DNA of 32,398 bases from Alphaproteobacteria bacterium (GTDB lineage: Bacteria > Pseudomonadota > Alphaproteobacteria > UBA2966 > CAIVPW01), in NCBI GenBank assembly GCA_016869235.1, contig VGER01000020.1, positions 1-32,398 on the forward strand, read 5' to 3'. The position numbers and the translations under genes are program-made. The notes under the pieces are model-generated. The model was not told the DNA's origin, did no database searches, and saw nothing but the letters and a program-made list of their open reading frames with translations. Of this stretch, positions 8,760 through 17,855 are shown piece after piece. Position 1 is the first letter of the stretch. Each line of letters opens with the position of its first letter.

Positions 8760-9296
8760 ATGACGGCGGAGCCGAAAGGCGACGACGGGTCCAGGCGCGA
8801 CTTCCTTTACATCGCGACGGGTGCTTTTTCCACGGTGGGCGCGGCTGTCGCCACGTGGCCTTTCATCGATCAGATGAATCCGGCCGCCGACGTTCTCGCG
8901 GTGGCGTCCCTCGAGGTGGACATCTCCGACATCCAGCCCGGGCACGCCCTGACGGTGAAGTGGCGCGGCAAGCCGGTGTTCATCCGCCGTCGCACGCCCG
9001 ACGAGATCCAGGCGGCGCGCGCCGTCAACCTCGGCGACCTGCGGGACCCGCAACGCGACGAGGATCGCGCGCAGAAACCCGAGTGGCTGATCGTCGTCGG
9101 CATCTGCACGCACCTCGGCTGCATCCCGCTCGGGGTCAAGGACTCCGATCCCAAGGGTGACTTCGGCGGCTACTTCTGCCCCTGCCACGGTTCGCACTAC
9201 GATTCGTCGGCGCGCGTGCGCAAGGGTCCGGCGCCGCGCAACCTCGAGGTGCCGGGCTACGAGTTCCTGAGCCCCACGCTGGTCAAGATCGGCTAG
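8760..9296 (+). CDS. petA: Ubiquinol-cytochrome c reductase iron-sulfur (Rieske) subunit
   Basis: This 178-residue Rieske subunit of the cytochrome bc1 complex carries the two cluster motifs CTHLGCIP and CPCHGSHYD, giving the Cys and His ligands of the [2Fe-2S] centre. The N-terminus [20 protein letters not shown] is the typical twin-arginine-translocated, uncleaved membrane anchor. The ATG at 8760 follows an AGGGG ribosome site with suitable spacing; an in-frame ATG at 8694 would add 22 residues but has no better site. The frame stays open further upstream, which is antisense to hemF. It is followed after 13 bases by petB. Confidence 0.95.
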   Translation: MTAEPKGDDGSRRDFLYIATGAFSTVGAAVATWPFIDQMNPAADVLAVASLEVDISDIQPGHALTVKWRGKPVFIRRRTPDEIQAARAVNLGDLRDPQRDEDRAQKPEWLIVVGICTHLGCIPLGVKDSDPKGDFGGYFCPCHGSHYDSSARVRKGPAPRNLEVPGYEFLSPTLVKIG

Positions 9297-9309
9297 AGGC
9301 GGGGGCGAC

Positions 9310-10635
9310 ATGGCCGGCCACGACGACGAACATCTCCTGCACAACGAGATCAAGCTCCTCGGCGTGCTGGGCTGGGTCGAATACCGTCTGCCGATCTTCA
9401 ACTGGATCAACAACGCCGTCGGCACCAACTACCCGACGCCGAAGAATGTCAACTACTTCTGGAACTTCGGCTCGCTCGCCGGCATCGCGCTGGTGATCCA
9501 GATCCTCACCGGCATCGTGCTTGCCGCGCACTACGTGCCGACCGCGGACGGCGCGTTCGCCTCGGTCGAGCGCATCATGCGCGACGTGAACTACGGCTGG
9601 CTGTTCCGCTACGCCCACGCCAACGGCGCGTCGCTGTTCTTCGCCGTCGTCTACATCCACCTGTTCCGCAACCTCTACTACGGCTCCTACAAGTATCCGC
9701 GCGAGCTGTTGTGGTGGCTCGGGCTGATCATGCTCATCCTCATGATCACCACGGCCTTCATGGGCTACGTGCTGCCCTGGGGTCAGATGAGCTATTGGGG
9801 CGCCACCGTCATCACCAACCTGTTTGGCGCCATGCCGATCATCGGCGACGAGCTCTTGCTGTGGCTGTGGGGCGGCTTCACGGTTGGCGAGGTGCTGCTG
9901 CGCGGCTTCTACAGCCTGCACTACCTGCTTGCGTTCGTGATCGCCGGCCTCGCCATCGTCCACATCTGGGCGCTGCACCAGCACCGCTCGAACAACCCCT
10001 TGGGCATCGACATCAAGGGCCCCCAGGACATCCTGCCCTTTCATCCGTACTTCACGGTCAAGGACCTGTTCGGCTTCGGCATATACCTCATCGTGTTCGC
10101 CTTGCTGGTGTTCTACGCGCCGAACATGCTCGGCGAGCCGGACAACTACATCCCGGCCGACCCGCTGCAGACACCGGCGCACATCGTGCCGGAATGGTAC
10201 CTCCTGCCGTTCTACGCCATCCTGCGCGCGGTCCCCGACAAGCTGGGCGGCGTCATCGCGCTGGCTTTGGCGTTGCTGGTGCTGTTCGCGGTGCCTTGGC
10301 TCGACACCTCCAAGGTGCGCTCGGCGCGCTTCCGTCCGATCTACAAGCAACTGTTTTGGATCTTCCTCGCCGACGTGCTGATCCTCGGCTGGGTCGGCGG
10401 CAGCCCGCCCGAGGGCATGTTCATCACCATCGGCCAGTTGGCGACCGTCTATTACTTCGTGCACTTCCTGGTGCTGCTGCCGATCGTCGGCAAGCTCGAG
10501 AGTCCGACGCCTTTGCCCGATTCGATCGCCACCGCGGTACTCGAGGAGAACAAGCGCAAGAAGGCGCGCAAGCTGCCGCAGGTCGGGGTCGCGCCCAGCG
10601 CGAGCCATGGGGCCAGCAGCGGAGGGGGCCACTGA
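9310..10635 (+). CDS. petB: Cytochrome b of the bc1 complex
   Basis: This 441-residue integral membrane protein has eight expected transmembrane helices and the quinol-site [18 protein letters not shown] motif (PEWY). Heme-ligand histidines are in [20 protein letters not shown] and [20 protein letters not shown]. It transfers electrons from ubiquinol to cytochrome c1 and quinone across the inner membrane. The C-terminus carries a Lys/Arg- and Ser/Gly-rich tail ([13 protein letters not shown] and [12 protein letters not shown]). Its stop overlaps the petC start (TGATG), so translation is coupled. Confidence 0.97.
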   Translation: MAGHDDEHLLHNEIKLLGVLGWVEYRLPIFNWINNAVGTNYPTPKNVNYFWNFGSLAGIALVIQILTGIVLAAHYVPTADGAFASVERIMRDVNYGWLFRYAHANGASLFFAVVYIHLFRNLYYGSYKYPRELLWWLGLIMLILMITTAFMGYVLPWGQMSYWGATVITNLFGAMPIIGDELLLWLWGGFTVGEVLLRGFYSLHYLLAFVIAGLAIVHIWALHQHRSNNPLGIDIKGPQDILPFHPYFTVKDLFGFGIYLIVFALLVFYAPNMLGEPDNYIPADPLQTPAHIVPEWYLLPFYAILRAVPDKLGGVIALALALLVLFAVPWLDTSKVRSARFRPIYKQLFWIFLADVLILGWVGGSPPEGMFITIGQLATVYYFVHFLVLLPIVGKLESPTPLPDSIATAVLEENKRKKARKLPQVGVAPSASHGASSGGGH

Positions 10636-11393
10636 TGCGCCGCTTGGTGGGGGTCGCCCTGTTGCTCGCGGCGCTCGCGCCGGCCGCCGTCCATGCCGCC
10701 GACGAGGCCGATCCGCCCAAGCGGGTTCAGTGGTCGTTCGATGGCCTGTTCGGCACGTTCGACCTGCCGGCCGCGCGCCGCGGCCTGCAGGTCTACCTCG
10801 ACTCATGCGGCACCTGCCATTCGCTGCGCTTTGTCGCCTACCGCAATCTCCTCGAGATCGGCCTCACCGGGGACGAGGCCAAGGCGATCGCGGCGAGCCA
10901 CGAAGTGCGCGACGGTCCGGATGAGACCGGCGCCTATTTCATGCGCCCCGCTGGGCTCGCCGATCGCTTCGTGCCGCCGTTCGCCAACGAGCAGGCGGCG
11001 CGCTTCGCCAACGGCGGCGCGTACCCGCCCGATCTGTCCCTCATGTACAAGGCCCGCCTGCGTGGCGCCGACTACGTCTACTCGCTGCTGACGGGCTACG
11101 GCGACCCGTCGCCCGACGTCGAGTTCGCCCCGGGCATGAACTACAACCGGTACTTCCCCGGTCGCCAGATCGCCATGCCGCAGCCGCTGCTCGACGGCAT
11201 GGTGCAGTACGCCGACGGCACGCCCGCCACGGTCGACCAGATGGCGCGCGACGTCTTGCAGTTCCTCGCCTGGGCGGCCGAGCCCTACCTGCCGGTACGC
11301 CACCGCATGGGCCTCGGTGTGCTGGTCTACCTGTTGTTGCTCACCGGCCTCTTGTACGCGGTGAAGCGTGCCGTCTGGCGCGACCAGCACTAG
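10635..11393 (+). CDS. petC: Cytochrome c1 of the bc1 complex
   Basis: This 252-residue protein starts at the ATG at 10635 that overlaps the petB stop, preceded by GGAGGGGG. It has a cleavable signal peptide ([20 protein letters not shown]), the covalent heme motif CGTCH at residues 58-62, a methionine axial ligand in RQIAMPQPLLDG, and a C-terminal anchor helix (LGVLVYLLLLTGLLYAVKRA). It accepts electrons from the Rieske protein and passes them to soluble or membrane cytochrome c. It completes the petABC operon. Confidence 0.96.
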   Translation: MRRLVGVALLLAALAPAAVHAADEADPPKRVQWSFDGLFGTFDLPAARRGLQVYLDSCGTCHSLRFVAYRNLLEIGLTGDEAKAIAASHEVRDGPDETGAYFMRPAGLADRFVPPFANEQAARFANGGAYPPDLSLMYKARLRGADYVYSLLTGYGDPSPDVEFAPGMNYNRYFPGRQIAMPQPLLDGMVQYADGTPATVDQMARDVLQFLAWAAEPYLPVRHRMGLGVLVYLLLLTGLLYAVKRAVWRDQH

Positions 11394-11538
11394 TCGCGCC
11401 TTCGCGCCGCCGCCGGGCCTTTCCCGACGACCTTCTCGCCGCCATCGGGCAAATACCCCACCGGGGCAGCCGTTGAACCGCCCGGCGCGGCAACGGTAGA
11501 CTCGCGGCGACCTCGGCATCGCTCTGGGAGGATGCGTC

Positions 11539-12033
11539 ATGACCGGCTTGCGGAACCTGTTCATCGTGGGTGGCTTCGCCCTCGTCGCGTCGCTCGGCAT
11601 GCCCGGCATGGCGTCGGCGCAAGACGCCGCCTTCGGCAAGGGCGTGTGGCTCACCGGCGCCAAATGCGCTGACTGCCACGGCTGGATGGGCGACGGCGTG
11701 CAGGAGGACCCCCGCGCGCCCAAGGGCGACAACCTGCGCGAGACGACGCTCACCGCCGAGCAGCTGTCCGAGGTGATCCTGTGCGGCCGCCCCGGCACCG
11801 GCATGCCGTACTTCGATCCGCGCGCCTACACCGACGCGCGCTGCTACGGCATGACACGCGCGCAGATTGGCAACCAGGCGCCGGAAGCGGGGGCGGCCCA
11901 GCTAACCAAGCGCCACGCCGACGGCCTGGCCGCATTCATCCTCTCCGAGTTCGCCGGCAAGGGCGCCCCGACCAAGGCCCTTTGCGCCTCGCTCCTGGGT
12001 CCCACGGTGGCCCGCTGCGCGCAGCTGCCCTGA
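11539..12033 (+). CDS. Exported c-type cytochrome, single heme
   Basis: This 164-residue protein has a signal peptide ending near ASA in residues 1-27 and one heme site CADCHG near residue 41. A plausible axial methionine lies in GRPGTGMPYFDPRAYTD. Three further cysteines (ILCGRPG, DARCYG and KALCASL), plus one near the C-terminus (ARCAQLP), could make two disulfides. The ATG at 11539 follows GGGAGG at good spacing. It lies 145 bases after petC, so it may be transcribed with it and act as an electron carrier near the bc1 complex, but a direct role is inference. I see no named subfamily. Confidence 0.88.
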   Translation: MTGLRNLFIVGGFALVASLGMPGMASAQDAAFGKGVWLTGAKCADCHGWMGDGVQEDPRAPKGDNLRETTLTAEQLSEVILCGRPGTGMPYFDPRAYTDARCYGMTRAQIGNQAPEAGAAQLTKRHADGLAAFILSEFAGKGAPTKALCASLLGPTVARCAQLP

Positions 12034-12139
12034 GCCGGGCCAGCCGAACCAGGCCGCAGGGCCCCCGCGAAATCGCCGCGCGGCTTTCCCCGCGCCGCCC
12101 GATGCCCGATACTCCGTGCGGTTTTTCGGGCGAGGACGC

Positions 12140-13060
12140 ATGGCATCGGCACGGCAGGCACAGCCTCCCCAAGGGGCGTCTAAGCGGCTGATTGGAGTGA
12201 TCGGCGGCTCGGGCCTCTACGAGGTGCCCGGCCTGACCAACATGCGCTGGCAGAAGGTCGCCACGCCGTTCGGGGATCCTTCCGACGACTTCCTGTTCGC
12301 CGAGCTCGGCGGCCAGCCGGTGGTGTTCCTGCCGCGACACGGGCGCGGCCACAGGCTGTCGCCCAGCGGCATCAACTACCGCGCCAACATCGACGCCATG
12401 AAGCGCGTCGGCGTCACCGACATCGTCTCACTCTCCGCTGTGGGCTCGTTCCGCGAGGAGCTGTCGCCCGGGACGTTCGTGGTCGTGGACCAGTTCATCG
12501 ACCGCACCATCCACCGCCAGAAGAGCTTCTTCGGCACCGGCATGGTGGCGCACGTCTCGATGGCGCATCCAGTCTGTGCGCGCGTCGGCGACGCCGCCTA
12601 CAAGGCGGCACAGGCCGTCGGCCTGAAGGTCGTGCGCGGCGGCACCTATCTCGCCATGGAGGGGCCGCAATTCTCGTCCCTTGCCGAGTCCGAGGTCTAC
12701 CGCACGTGGGGCTGCCACGTGATTGGCATGACCAACATGCCGGAGGCGAAGCTCGCCCGCGAAGCCGAGCTTTGCTACGCCACTGTCGCCATGGTCACCG
12801 ACTACGACTGCTGGCACCCGGACCATGACCACGTCCAGGTCGCCGACATCATCCGTGTCCTCTTGGAGAACGCCAAGAACGCCTGCGACCTGGTGCGCGA
12901 GTTCGTGCCGTTGCTCAAGGACCGGCTGACGCCGTGCCCGCACGGCTGCGACCGCGTGCTCGACACGGCGCTGATCACCGCGCCGGCGGCCCGCGACCCG
13001 GCTATGCTCAAGATGCTCGACGCGGTGGCCCGCCGCGCCCTCGCGGCGCAAACGAAGTAA
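12140..13060 (+). CDS. mtnP: S-methyl-5'-thioadenosine phosphorylase
   Basis: This enzyme of about 306 residues cleaves methylthioadenosine with phosphate to adenine and 5-methylthioribose-1-phosphate. Recognisable motifs are [11 protein letters not shown] near the N-terminus, [20 protein letters not shown] for the phosphate and substrate site, [15 protein letters not shown], and [12 protein letters not shown]. The ATG at 12140 is preceded by GAGGA; an in-frame GTG at 12116 would add eight residues. It is the first gene of mtnP-apt-mtnA: its two products are the substrates of the next two enzymes. Confidence 0.95.
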   Translation: MASARQAQPPQGASKRLIGVIGGSGLYEVPGLTNMRWQKVATPFGDPSDDFLFAELGGQPVVFLPRHGRGHRLSPSGINYRANIDAMKRVGVTDIVSLSAVGSFREELSPGTFVVVDQFIDRTIHRQKSFFGTGMVAHVSMAHPVCARVGDAAYKAAQAVGLKVVRGGTYLAMEGPQFSSLAESEVYRTWGCHVIGMTNMPEAKLAREAELCYATVAMVTDYDCWHPDHDHVQVADIIRVLLENAKNACDLVREFVPLLKDRLTPCPHGCDRVLDTALITAPAARDPAMLKMLDAVARRALAAQTK

Positions 13061-13073
13061 GGGGAGCAGGGGG
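13061..13073 (+). promoter_or_regulatory. Strong ribosome-binding site fixing the apt start
   Basis: GGGGAGCAGGGGG lies between the mtnP stop and the ATG at 13074. It supports initiation at that ATG and therefore translation of the unusual basic tail of Apt. The later in-frame GTG codons (for example at 13209) lack a comparable site. Confidence 0.6.
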
Positions 13074-13751
13074 ATGGCTGCAGCGAAGAAGTCCGCCAGG
13101 AAGGCGCCGGCGGCGAAGAAGAGAGCGCCCGCCGCCAAGCCAGCCAAGGCCCACGGCAAGGCCAAGGCGAAAGCGCCGGCGCGCCAGCGGCCGGTGGCGC
13201 ACGCGGGCGTGCCTGCGTCGCTGGTGCCGCTCAAGGCGCGCATCCGATCGATCCCCGGCTATCCGAAGCCCGGCATCGTCTTCCGCGACATCACCACCTT
13301 GCTGCAGGACGCCTTCGGCTTCCGCAAGCTGGTCGACGACCTCGTGCAGCCGCACGCGGGGCGGCGCATCGACGCGGTCGCCGGCATCGAGGCGCGCGGC
13401 TTCATCATTGGCGGCGCCGTCGCCCACCAGCTCTCGGTCGGCTTCATCCCGGTGCGCAAGAAGGGCAAGCTGCCCTGGGAGACGATCGGCGTCGACTACG
13501 AGCTGGAGTACGGCCGCGACCGCATCGAGATCCACAAGGATGCCATCACCAAGGGCCAGTCGGTGCTGCTGGTCGACGACCTCATCGCCACGGGCGGCAC
13601 CGCCCTCGCCGCCATCCAGCTGCTGCGCCAGGCCGGCGCCAACATCGTCGGCTGCTCCTTTGTCATCGACCTGCCCGACCTCGGCGGCCGCAGGCGCATC
13701 GAGCAGATGGGCGTGAACGTCCAGGCCCTGGTTGAATTCGACGGCGAGTAA
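13074..13751 (+). CDS. apt: Adenine phosphoribosyltransferase with Lys/Ala-rich N-terminal tail
   Basis: This 225-residue protein converts adenine and PRPP to AMP. Residues about 50-225 form a complete Apt: [28 protein letters not shown], the [13 protein letters not shown] loop, and the PRPP-binding [13 protein letters not shown] at about 164-176. The first 45 or so residues are an added tail made mostly of Ala, Lys, Pro and Arg (ten Lys and four Arg in the first 40), resembling histone H1-like tails. Ordinary Apt proteins are about 170-180 residues, so the tail is extra. The start is fixed by a strong ribosome site. Context fits: it recycles the adenine released by MtnP. Confidence 0.94.
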   Translation: MAAAKKSARKAPAAKKRAPAAKPAKAHGKAKAKAPARQRPVAHAGVPASLVPLKARIRSIPGYPKPGIVFRDITTLLQDAFGFRKLVDDLVQPHAGRRIDAVAGIEARGFIIGGAVAHQLSVGFIPVRKKGKLPWETIGVDYELEYGRDRIEIHKDAITKGQSVLLVDDLIATGGTALAAIQLLRQAGANIVGCSFVIDLPDLGGRRRIEQMGVNVQALVEFDGE

Positions 13752-13769
13752 CCCACTTATCGCGGTCCA

Positions 13770-14867
13770 ATGAAGGTCCAAGGCAAGCACTACCGCACCA
13801 TCTGGCCCGGCGCCGACGGCGCTTCGGTCGAGATCATCGACCAGACCCGGCTACCGCACGAGTTCGTCACCCTGCGCCTGTGCAGGGTGGACGATGCCGT
13901 GCGCGCCATCCAGACCATGCAGGTGCGCGGCGCGCCTCTCATCGGCGCCACCGCCGCCTATGGCCTGTGGCTGGCGCTGCGCGCCGACCCGGGTGACGAC
14001 ACCCTGGCGCGCGCCTACCAGATCCTGCTGGCGACGCGGCCGACCGCCATCAACCTGCGCTGGGCGCTCGATCGGGTGCGCGCCCGCGTGCGCCCCTTGC
14101 CGCCCAAGGAGCGCGCCGCCGCCGCGTTCGTGGAAGCCGGCGTCATCTGCGACGATGACGTCGCCACCTGCCGCGCCATCGGCGAGCACGGCCTGAAGAT
14201 CTTCCAGCAGATCGCCAGCAAGAAGGGCACGGTCGAGGTGCTAACCCACTGCAACGCCGGCTGGCTCGCCTGCGTCGACTGGGGCACGGCGCTGGCGCCC
14301 ATTTACATGGGGCACGACGCCGGCCTCGGCGTCCACGTATGGGTGGACGAGACGCGTCCGCGCAACCAGGGCGCTTCGCTCACCGCCTGGGAGCTCGGTC
14401 GCCATGGCATCTCGCACACGGTGATCGCCGACAACGTCGGCGGCCACCTGATGCAGCACGGCCGCGTCGACCTCTGCATCGTCGGCACCGACCGCACGAC
14501 GGCGCGCGGCGACGTCTGCAACAAGATCGGCACGTACTTGAAGGCGCTGGCGGCCCACGACAACCGCGTGCCGTTCTATGTCGCGCTGCCGCACTCGACC
14601 ATCGACTGGACGGTGCAGGACGGCGTTGCCGAGATCCCGATCGAGGAGCGCGCCGGCCACGAACTCACCCGCATCACCGGGCGCGACGACGACGGCGGCA
14701 TCACCACGGTGCAGATCGTCCCAGACGGCACGCCGGCGGCGAATTTCGCCTTCGACGTGACGCCCGCGCGCCTGGTCACCGGCCTCATCACCGAGCGCGG
14801 CCTCTGCCAGGCGTCAGAGGACGGGCTGCTCTCGCTCTACCCGGAACGGCGCGGCAAGGCCGCCTGA
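13770..14867 (+). CDS. mtnA: S-methyl-5-thioribose-1-phosphate isomerase
   Basis: This 365-residue enzyme isomerises methylthioribose-1-phosphate to methylthioribulose-1-phosphate. It has the conserved [14 protein letters not shown] near residue 52, the catalytic cysteine in LTHCNAG (Cys161), the catalytic aspartate in [19 protein letters not shown] (Asp241), and an [14 protein letters not shown] block near the C-terminus, all as in the MtnA/eIF2B-like family. It follows apt by 18 bases and completes a three-gene salvage set. The usual next enzymes (MtnB, MtnC, MtnD) are not in the window; the next gene instead encodes a class II aldolase fusion. Confidence 0.95.
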   Translation: MKVQGKHYRTIWPGADGASVEIIDQTRLPHEFVTLRLCRVDDAVRAIQTMQVRGAPLIGATAAYGLWLALRADPGDDTLARAYQILLATRPTAINLRWALDRVRARVRPLPPKERAAAAFVEAGVICDDDVATCRAIGEHGLKIFQQIASKKGTVEVLTHCNAGWLACVDWGTALAPIYMGHDAGLGVHVWVDETRPRNQGASLTAWELGRHGISHTVIADNVGGHLMQHGRVDLCIVGTDRTTARGDVCNKIGTYLKALAAHDNRVPFYVALPHSTIDWTVQDGVAEIPIEERAGHELTRITGRDDDGGITTVQIVPDGTPAANFAFDVTPARLVTGLITERGLCQASEDGLLSLYPERRGKAA

Positions 14868-14876
14868 CGACGCGGT

Positions 14877-14901
14877 TCACCCCGAGCTTGTCGGCGGGTG
14901 A
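14877..14901. repeat. REP-like palindromic intergenic element (single copy)
   Basis: TCACCC and GGGTGA are inverted arms around a core containing GAGCTTGTCGG. The element strongly resembles the dispersed proteobacterial intergenic palindromes with the core TTCGACAAGCTC followed by GGGTGA. It occupies most of the 55-base gap between mtnA and the aldolase/SDR gene. Only this copy is present in the window. It may act as a weak transcription barrier or processing site; the identification rests on resemblance from memory. Confidence 0.5.
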
Positions 14902-14922
14902 GGCACGTTGCATGGTGGGCGC

Positions 14923-16983
14923 ATGAAATCCGCCTGGTCCGACAAGGACGCTTCCGAGTACGTCGCCCGCTACGCCGCCAACGGCATCAACCGCGATATC
15001 GCCCTGCGCGTCTACACCACGCGCCTGTTGGGCCGCGACCCGCTGCTGGTGCTGCACGGGGGTGGCAATACCTCGGTGAAGACGAGCGTCAACGATTTGC
15101 TCGGCGACGCCGTCAAAGTCCTGTGCGTCAAGGGCTCGGGCTGGGACATGGCCGCCATCGAGCCGCAGGGCCTGCCCGCCGTTCGCCTCGATCCGTTGTT
15201 GCGCCTGCGCGTCCTCGATCGCCTCAGCGACGAGGACATGGTGGCGTTCCAGCGCGCCAACCTGCTCGACCCCTCCGCGCCCAATCCGTCGGTCGAGACG
15301 CTGCTGCACGCGTTCCTGCCGCACGCCTACATCGACCACACGCACTCAACCGCGGTGCTCTCCGTCACCGACCAGGAGAACGACGAGCCGCTGCTGCACG
15401 AGGTGTACGGCGGCCGCGTCGCTCTGGTTCCGTACGTGAAGCCGGGCTTCGACCTCTCCCAGGCGGCTGCGCGCATCTACGCGTGGAATCCCAAGGTCGA
15501 GGGGATGATCCTGCGCCAGCACGGCATCTTCAGCTTCGGCGCCACCGCGCAGGAGTCCTACGAGCGTATGGTGGGGCTGGTGACCCTCGCCGAGCAGCGT
15601 CTCGCCAGTGGCCGCAAGCCGGTGTTTGCCGCGGCGGCGCTGCCGGCTACGGTCGCGTCGGCGGCCGAGGTCGCGCCGGTCGTGCGTGGACTGTTGGCGC
15701 TGCGGCCGTGGGACGTGGACGGCGAGCCCGAACGCATCACGCTGGCGTTCCGAACGTCGCAGGCCATCCGCCAGTATGTGGATGGCGCCGAGCTGTCGCG
15801 CTACTCGCAGGTCGGCGTCGTCACGCCCGACCACACCATCCGCACCAAGAACTGGCCGCTGATCCTGCCGATGCCCGAGCCCGGCCTCGCAGGCTTCTCC
15901 GTGGCGGCGTGGTCGGCGGTGGACGAGTTCCGCGCCCGTTATCACGCGTACTTCGTTCGTCACAACGGCAAGCGCGAGGCCGAGAAGCGCGAGCTCGACC
16001 CCTATCCGCGGGTCGTGCTGGTTCCCGGTCTCGGGCTGTTCGGCGTCGGACGCTCGCCCGCAGCGGCGCACATCGCCGCCGACATCGCTGAGAACACGGT
16101 CCGCGTGATCACCGACTCCGAGGCGATCGGGCGCTACCGCCCCGTCTCGGAGGCCGACATGTTCGACATGGAGTACTGGTCGCTCGAGCAGGCCAAGCTC
16201 GGCAAGGCGAAGGAACCACCGCTCGGCGGCCAAGTGGCGGTGATCACGGGCGGTGGCAGCGGCATCGGCGCGGCGACCGCGCACGCTTTCCACGCCGAGG
16301 GGGCGGCGGTCGTCGTCCTCGACCGCGATGGCCCGTCCGCCGCCGCCGTCGCCAAGCCCTTCAAGGAGCGCGGCTTGGCGCTCGCCTGCGACGTCACCGA
16401 GCCGGATCTCGTCCGCGCCGCCTTCGATCGCGTGTGCACCGTGTTCGGCGGCGTGGACATCGTGGTCTCCAACGCCGGCGCGGCCTGGCAGGGCAAGATC
16501 GGTGAGCTGTCCGACAGGATCCTGCGCGAGAGTTTCGAGCTGAACTTTTTCTCCCACCAGACGGTGGCGCAGAACGCGGTGCGTGTGATGCTGGCGCAAG
16601 GCACCGGCGGCTCGCTGCTGTTCAATGTCTCCAAGCAGGCCTTGAATCCGGGCCCGAACTTTGGCCCCTACGGCCTGCCTAAGGCTGCTCTCCTACTCCT
16701 TATGAAGCAGTACGCCCTCGAGTACGGCGATCACGGTATCCGCTCGAATGCAGTGAACGCGGATCGCGTGCGCACGAACCTGATGTCGCCCGCTCTCATG
16801 GAGGAGCGCGCGGCCGCGCGAGGCCTAACGGTCGAGGAATACCTGCGGGACGGCAACCTGCTGAAGCGCGAGGTCAAGGCAGACGACGTCGCCCAGGCGT
16901 TCGTAAGCCTAGCCAAGGCCCGCAGGACCACCGGCGCCACCATCACAGTCGATGGTGGCAACATTGCCGCCAGTTTGCGCTAG
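14923..16983 (+). CDS. Bifunctional class II aldolase / short-chain dehydrogenase
   Basis: This 686-residue fusion has an N-terminal class II aldolase/adducin domain (about residues 1-400) with LVLHGGGNTSVK, metal-binding histidines in YIDHTHSTAVLS (His139, His141) and GMILRQHGIFSFG (His200). A C-terminal SDR domain (about 435-686) has the nucleotide motif AVITGGGSGIGAAT, the structural SNAG, and a YGLPK (YxxxK) catalytic pair at about 583-587. Relatives are annotated as rhamnulose-1-phosphate aldolase/lactaldehyde dehydrogenase: they split a ketose-1-phosphate into DHAP and an aldehyde, which the SDR then oxidises or reduces. No rhamnose genes are nearby. Position right after mtnA suggests methylthioribulose-1-phosphate as substrate, which is inference. 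Start is the ATG at 14923. Confidence 0.9.
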   Translation: MKSAWSDKDASEYVARYAANGINRDIALRVYTTRLLGRDPLLVLHGGGNTSVKTSVNDLLGDAVKVLCVKGSGWDMAAIEPQGLPAVRLDPLLRLRVLDRLSDEDMVAFQRANLLDPSAPNPSVETLLHAFLPHAYIDHTHSTAVLSVTDQENDEPLLHEVYGGRVALVPYVKPGFDLSQAAARIYAWNPKVEGMILRQHGIFSFGATAQESYERMVGLVTLAEQRLASGRKPVFAAAALPATVASAAEVAPVVRGLLALRPWDVDGEPERITLAFRTSQAIRQYVDGAELSRYSQVGVVTPDHTIRTKNWPLILPMPEPGLAGFSVAAWSAVDEFRARYHAYFVRHNGKREAEKRELDPYPRVVLVPGLGLFGVGRSPAAAHIAADIAENTVRVITDSEAIGRYRPVSEADMFDMEYWSLEQAKLGKAKEPPLGGQVAVITGGGSGIGAATAHAFHAEGAAVVVLDRDGPSAAAVAKPFKERGLALACDVTEPDLVRAAFDRVCTVFGGVDIVVSNAGAAWQGKIGELSDRILRESFELNFFSHQTVAQNAVRVMLAQGTGGSLLFNVSKQALNPGPNFGPYGLPKAALLLLMKQYALEYGDHGIRSNAVNADRVRTNLMSPALMEERAAARGLTVEEYLRDGNLLKREVKADDVAQAFVSLAKARRTTGATITVDGGNIAASLR

Positions 16984-17139
16984 TCCGTTCGTGCGCCAGG
17001 TCTCCTGCGACCGCCCGACATCCCTACTGCCTCTGCGCTGAGCAGGGCTGCTCCAACTGTCGCCACATTCACGGCAGCGTAAGCGCCGCCTTGGTGCTCG
17101 CGCAGGCCGGACTTGGCGCCCGTCCCCGGCCGTTCCGTC

Positions 17140-17156
17140 TTGGCACGCTGGTTGCC
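17140..17156 (+). promoter_or_regulatory. Sigma-54 (RpoN) -24/-12 promoter upstream of the Tat-exported paralogue
   Basis: TTGGCACG, four bases, then TTGCC matches the sigma-54 consensus YTGGCACG-N4-TTGCW at every position but the last, with the required 12-base offset between the GG (17142-17143) and GC (17154-17155). A start site near 17167 would leave a leader of about 22 bases containing the GGAGTG ribosome site before the ATG at 17189. No RpoN activator gene is in the window. The rest of the 205-base gap 16984-17188 shows nothing else clear. Confidence 0.6.
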
Positions 17157-17188
17157 ATCTACGGGGCAGGGTGGTTCGGAGTGACGCA

Positions 17189-17701
17189 ATGACGAACATC
17201 ATCAGTCGCCGGCACGCGCTGGCGGGCCTGGCCGCCGGGCTCGCGCTCGCGCCGGCAGTGTCCTTTGCCGGCCTAGCCAAGGTGCCGCGATCGGTGGCCG
17301 TCTTGGAGGTGAGCGACCTCCTCGCCTTCGATCCGCTCGTGCGCCGGGACCGCGAGGGCAACAACTACCTCAATCTTGCGTTCCGCACCGAGCCCCGCTC
17401 GACCGGCCGCGCCTTCAAGCTGCTGGATGAGATCGCCGCCCAAGCGGTGCCAGAGCTACGCCTCCATTGGAATGTGAACGGCGCTGCGCAGTCCTTGACG
17501 ATGTTCAACGCCAACGTGCTCATGCACAAATGCGCCTATCTTTCCCAGCAGGGCCAAGGCCGGAACTACGACGAGTTCGGCCTGGTGGTCGAAAGCACCC
17601 ACGGCAACCTGCGGCGCGCCGACGCGACAGGACCCGCCAACGCCGACTACTGGGTCACGCCGGAAGGACTGCGCTGGGAGCGCCGCCTCGCCTCGGCCTA
17701 G
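17189..17701 (+). CDS. Tat-exported protein of unrecognised family, copy 1 (170 aa)
   Basis: I do not recognise the family. The N-terminus ([20 protein letters not shown], ending PAVSFA) is a good twin-arginine signal peptide. The mature part of about 140 residues has LEVSDLLAFDPLVRRD, LNLAFRTEPRS, LRLHWNVNG, LTMFNANVL and YDEFGLVVESTHGNLRR as its most distinctive blocks, and mixed beta-rich composition. The ATG at 17189 follows GGAGTG at six bases. A sigma-54-type promoter lies 33 bases upstream. The next plus-strand gene is a diverged paralogue. The ATG codon, signal peptide and promoter all look intact, so this is probably the functional copy. Confidence 0.8.
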   Translation: MTNIISRRHALAGLAAGLALAPAVSFAGLAKVPRSVAVLEVSDLLAFDPLVRRDREGNNYLNLAFRTEPRSTGRAFKLLDEIAAQAVPELRLHWNVNGAAQSLTMFNANVLMHKCAYLSQQGQGRNYDEFGLVVESTHGNLRRADATGPANADYWVTPEGLRWERRLASA

Positions 17702-17855
17702 GCTCGGGCGCTCAAGGACTAGTGACGGGGGCTGTTTCAAGGGCAGGCTCGCAATGCCGCCCGGCCCATGGCACAATGTGCGTTGAAGCAGTTCTGGGGT
17801 TACCGCGATCGTTAGTCGCCGTCAAGCAGTCACCGGGATCCTTGCGGCGCTGGCC

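Noticed and set aside
14923..16983. A rhamnose catabolic operon
   Set aside because: The aldolase/SDR fusion resembles RhaD-type proteins, but no rhamnose isomerase, kinase, mutarotase, transporter or regulator is nearby.
17769..17783. A sigma-54 promoter before the second Tat-exported paralogue
   Set aside because: TGGCAC is present, but the only GC downstream is two bases too close for -24/-12 spacing.
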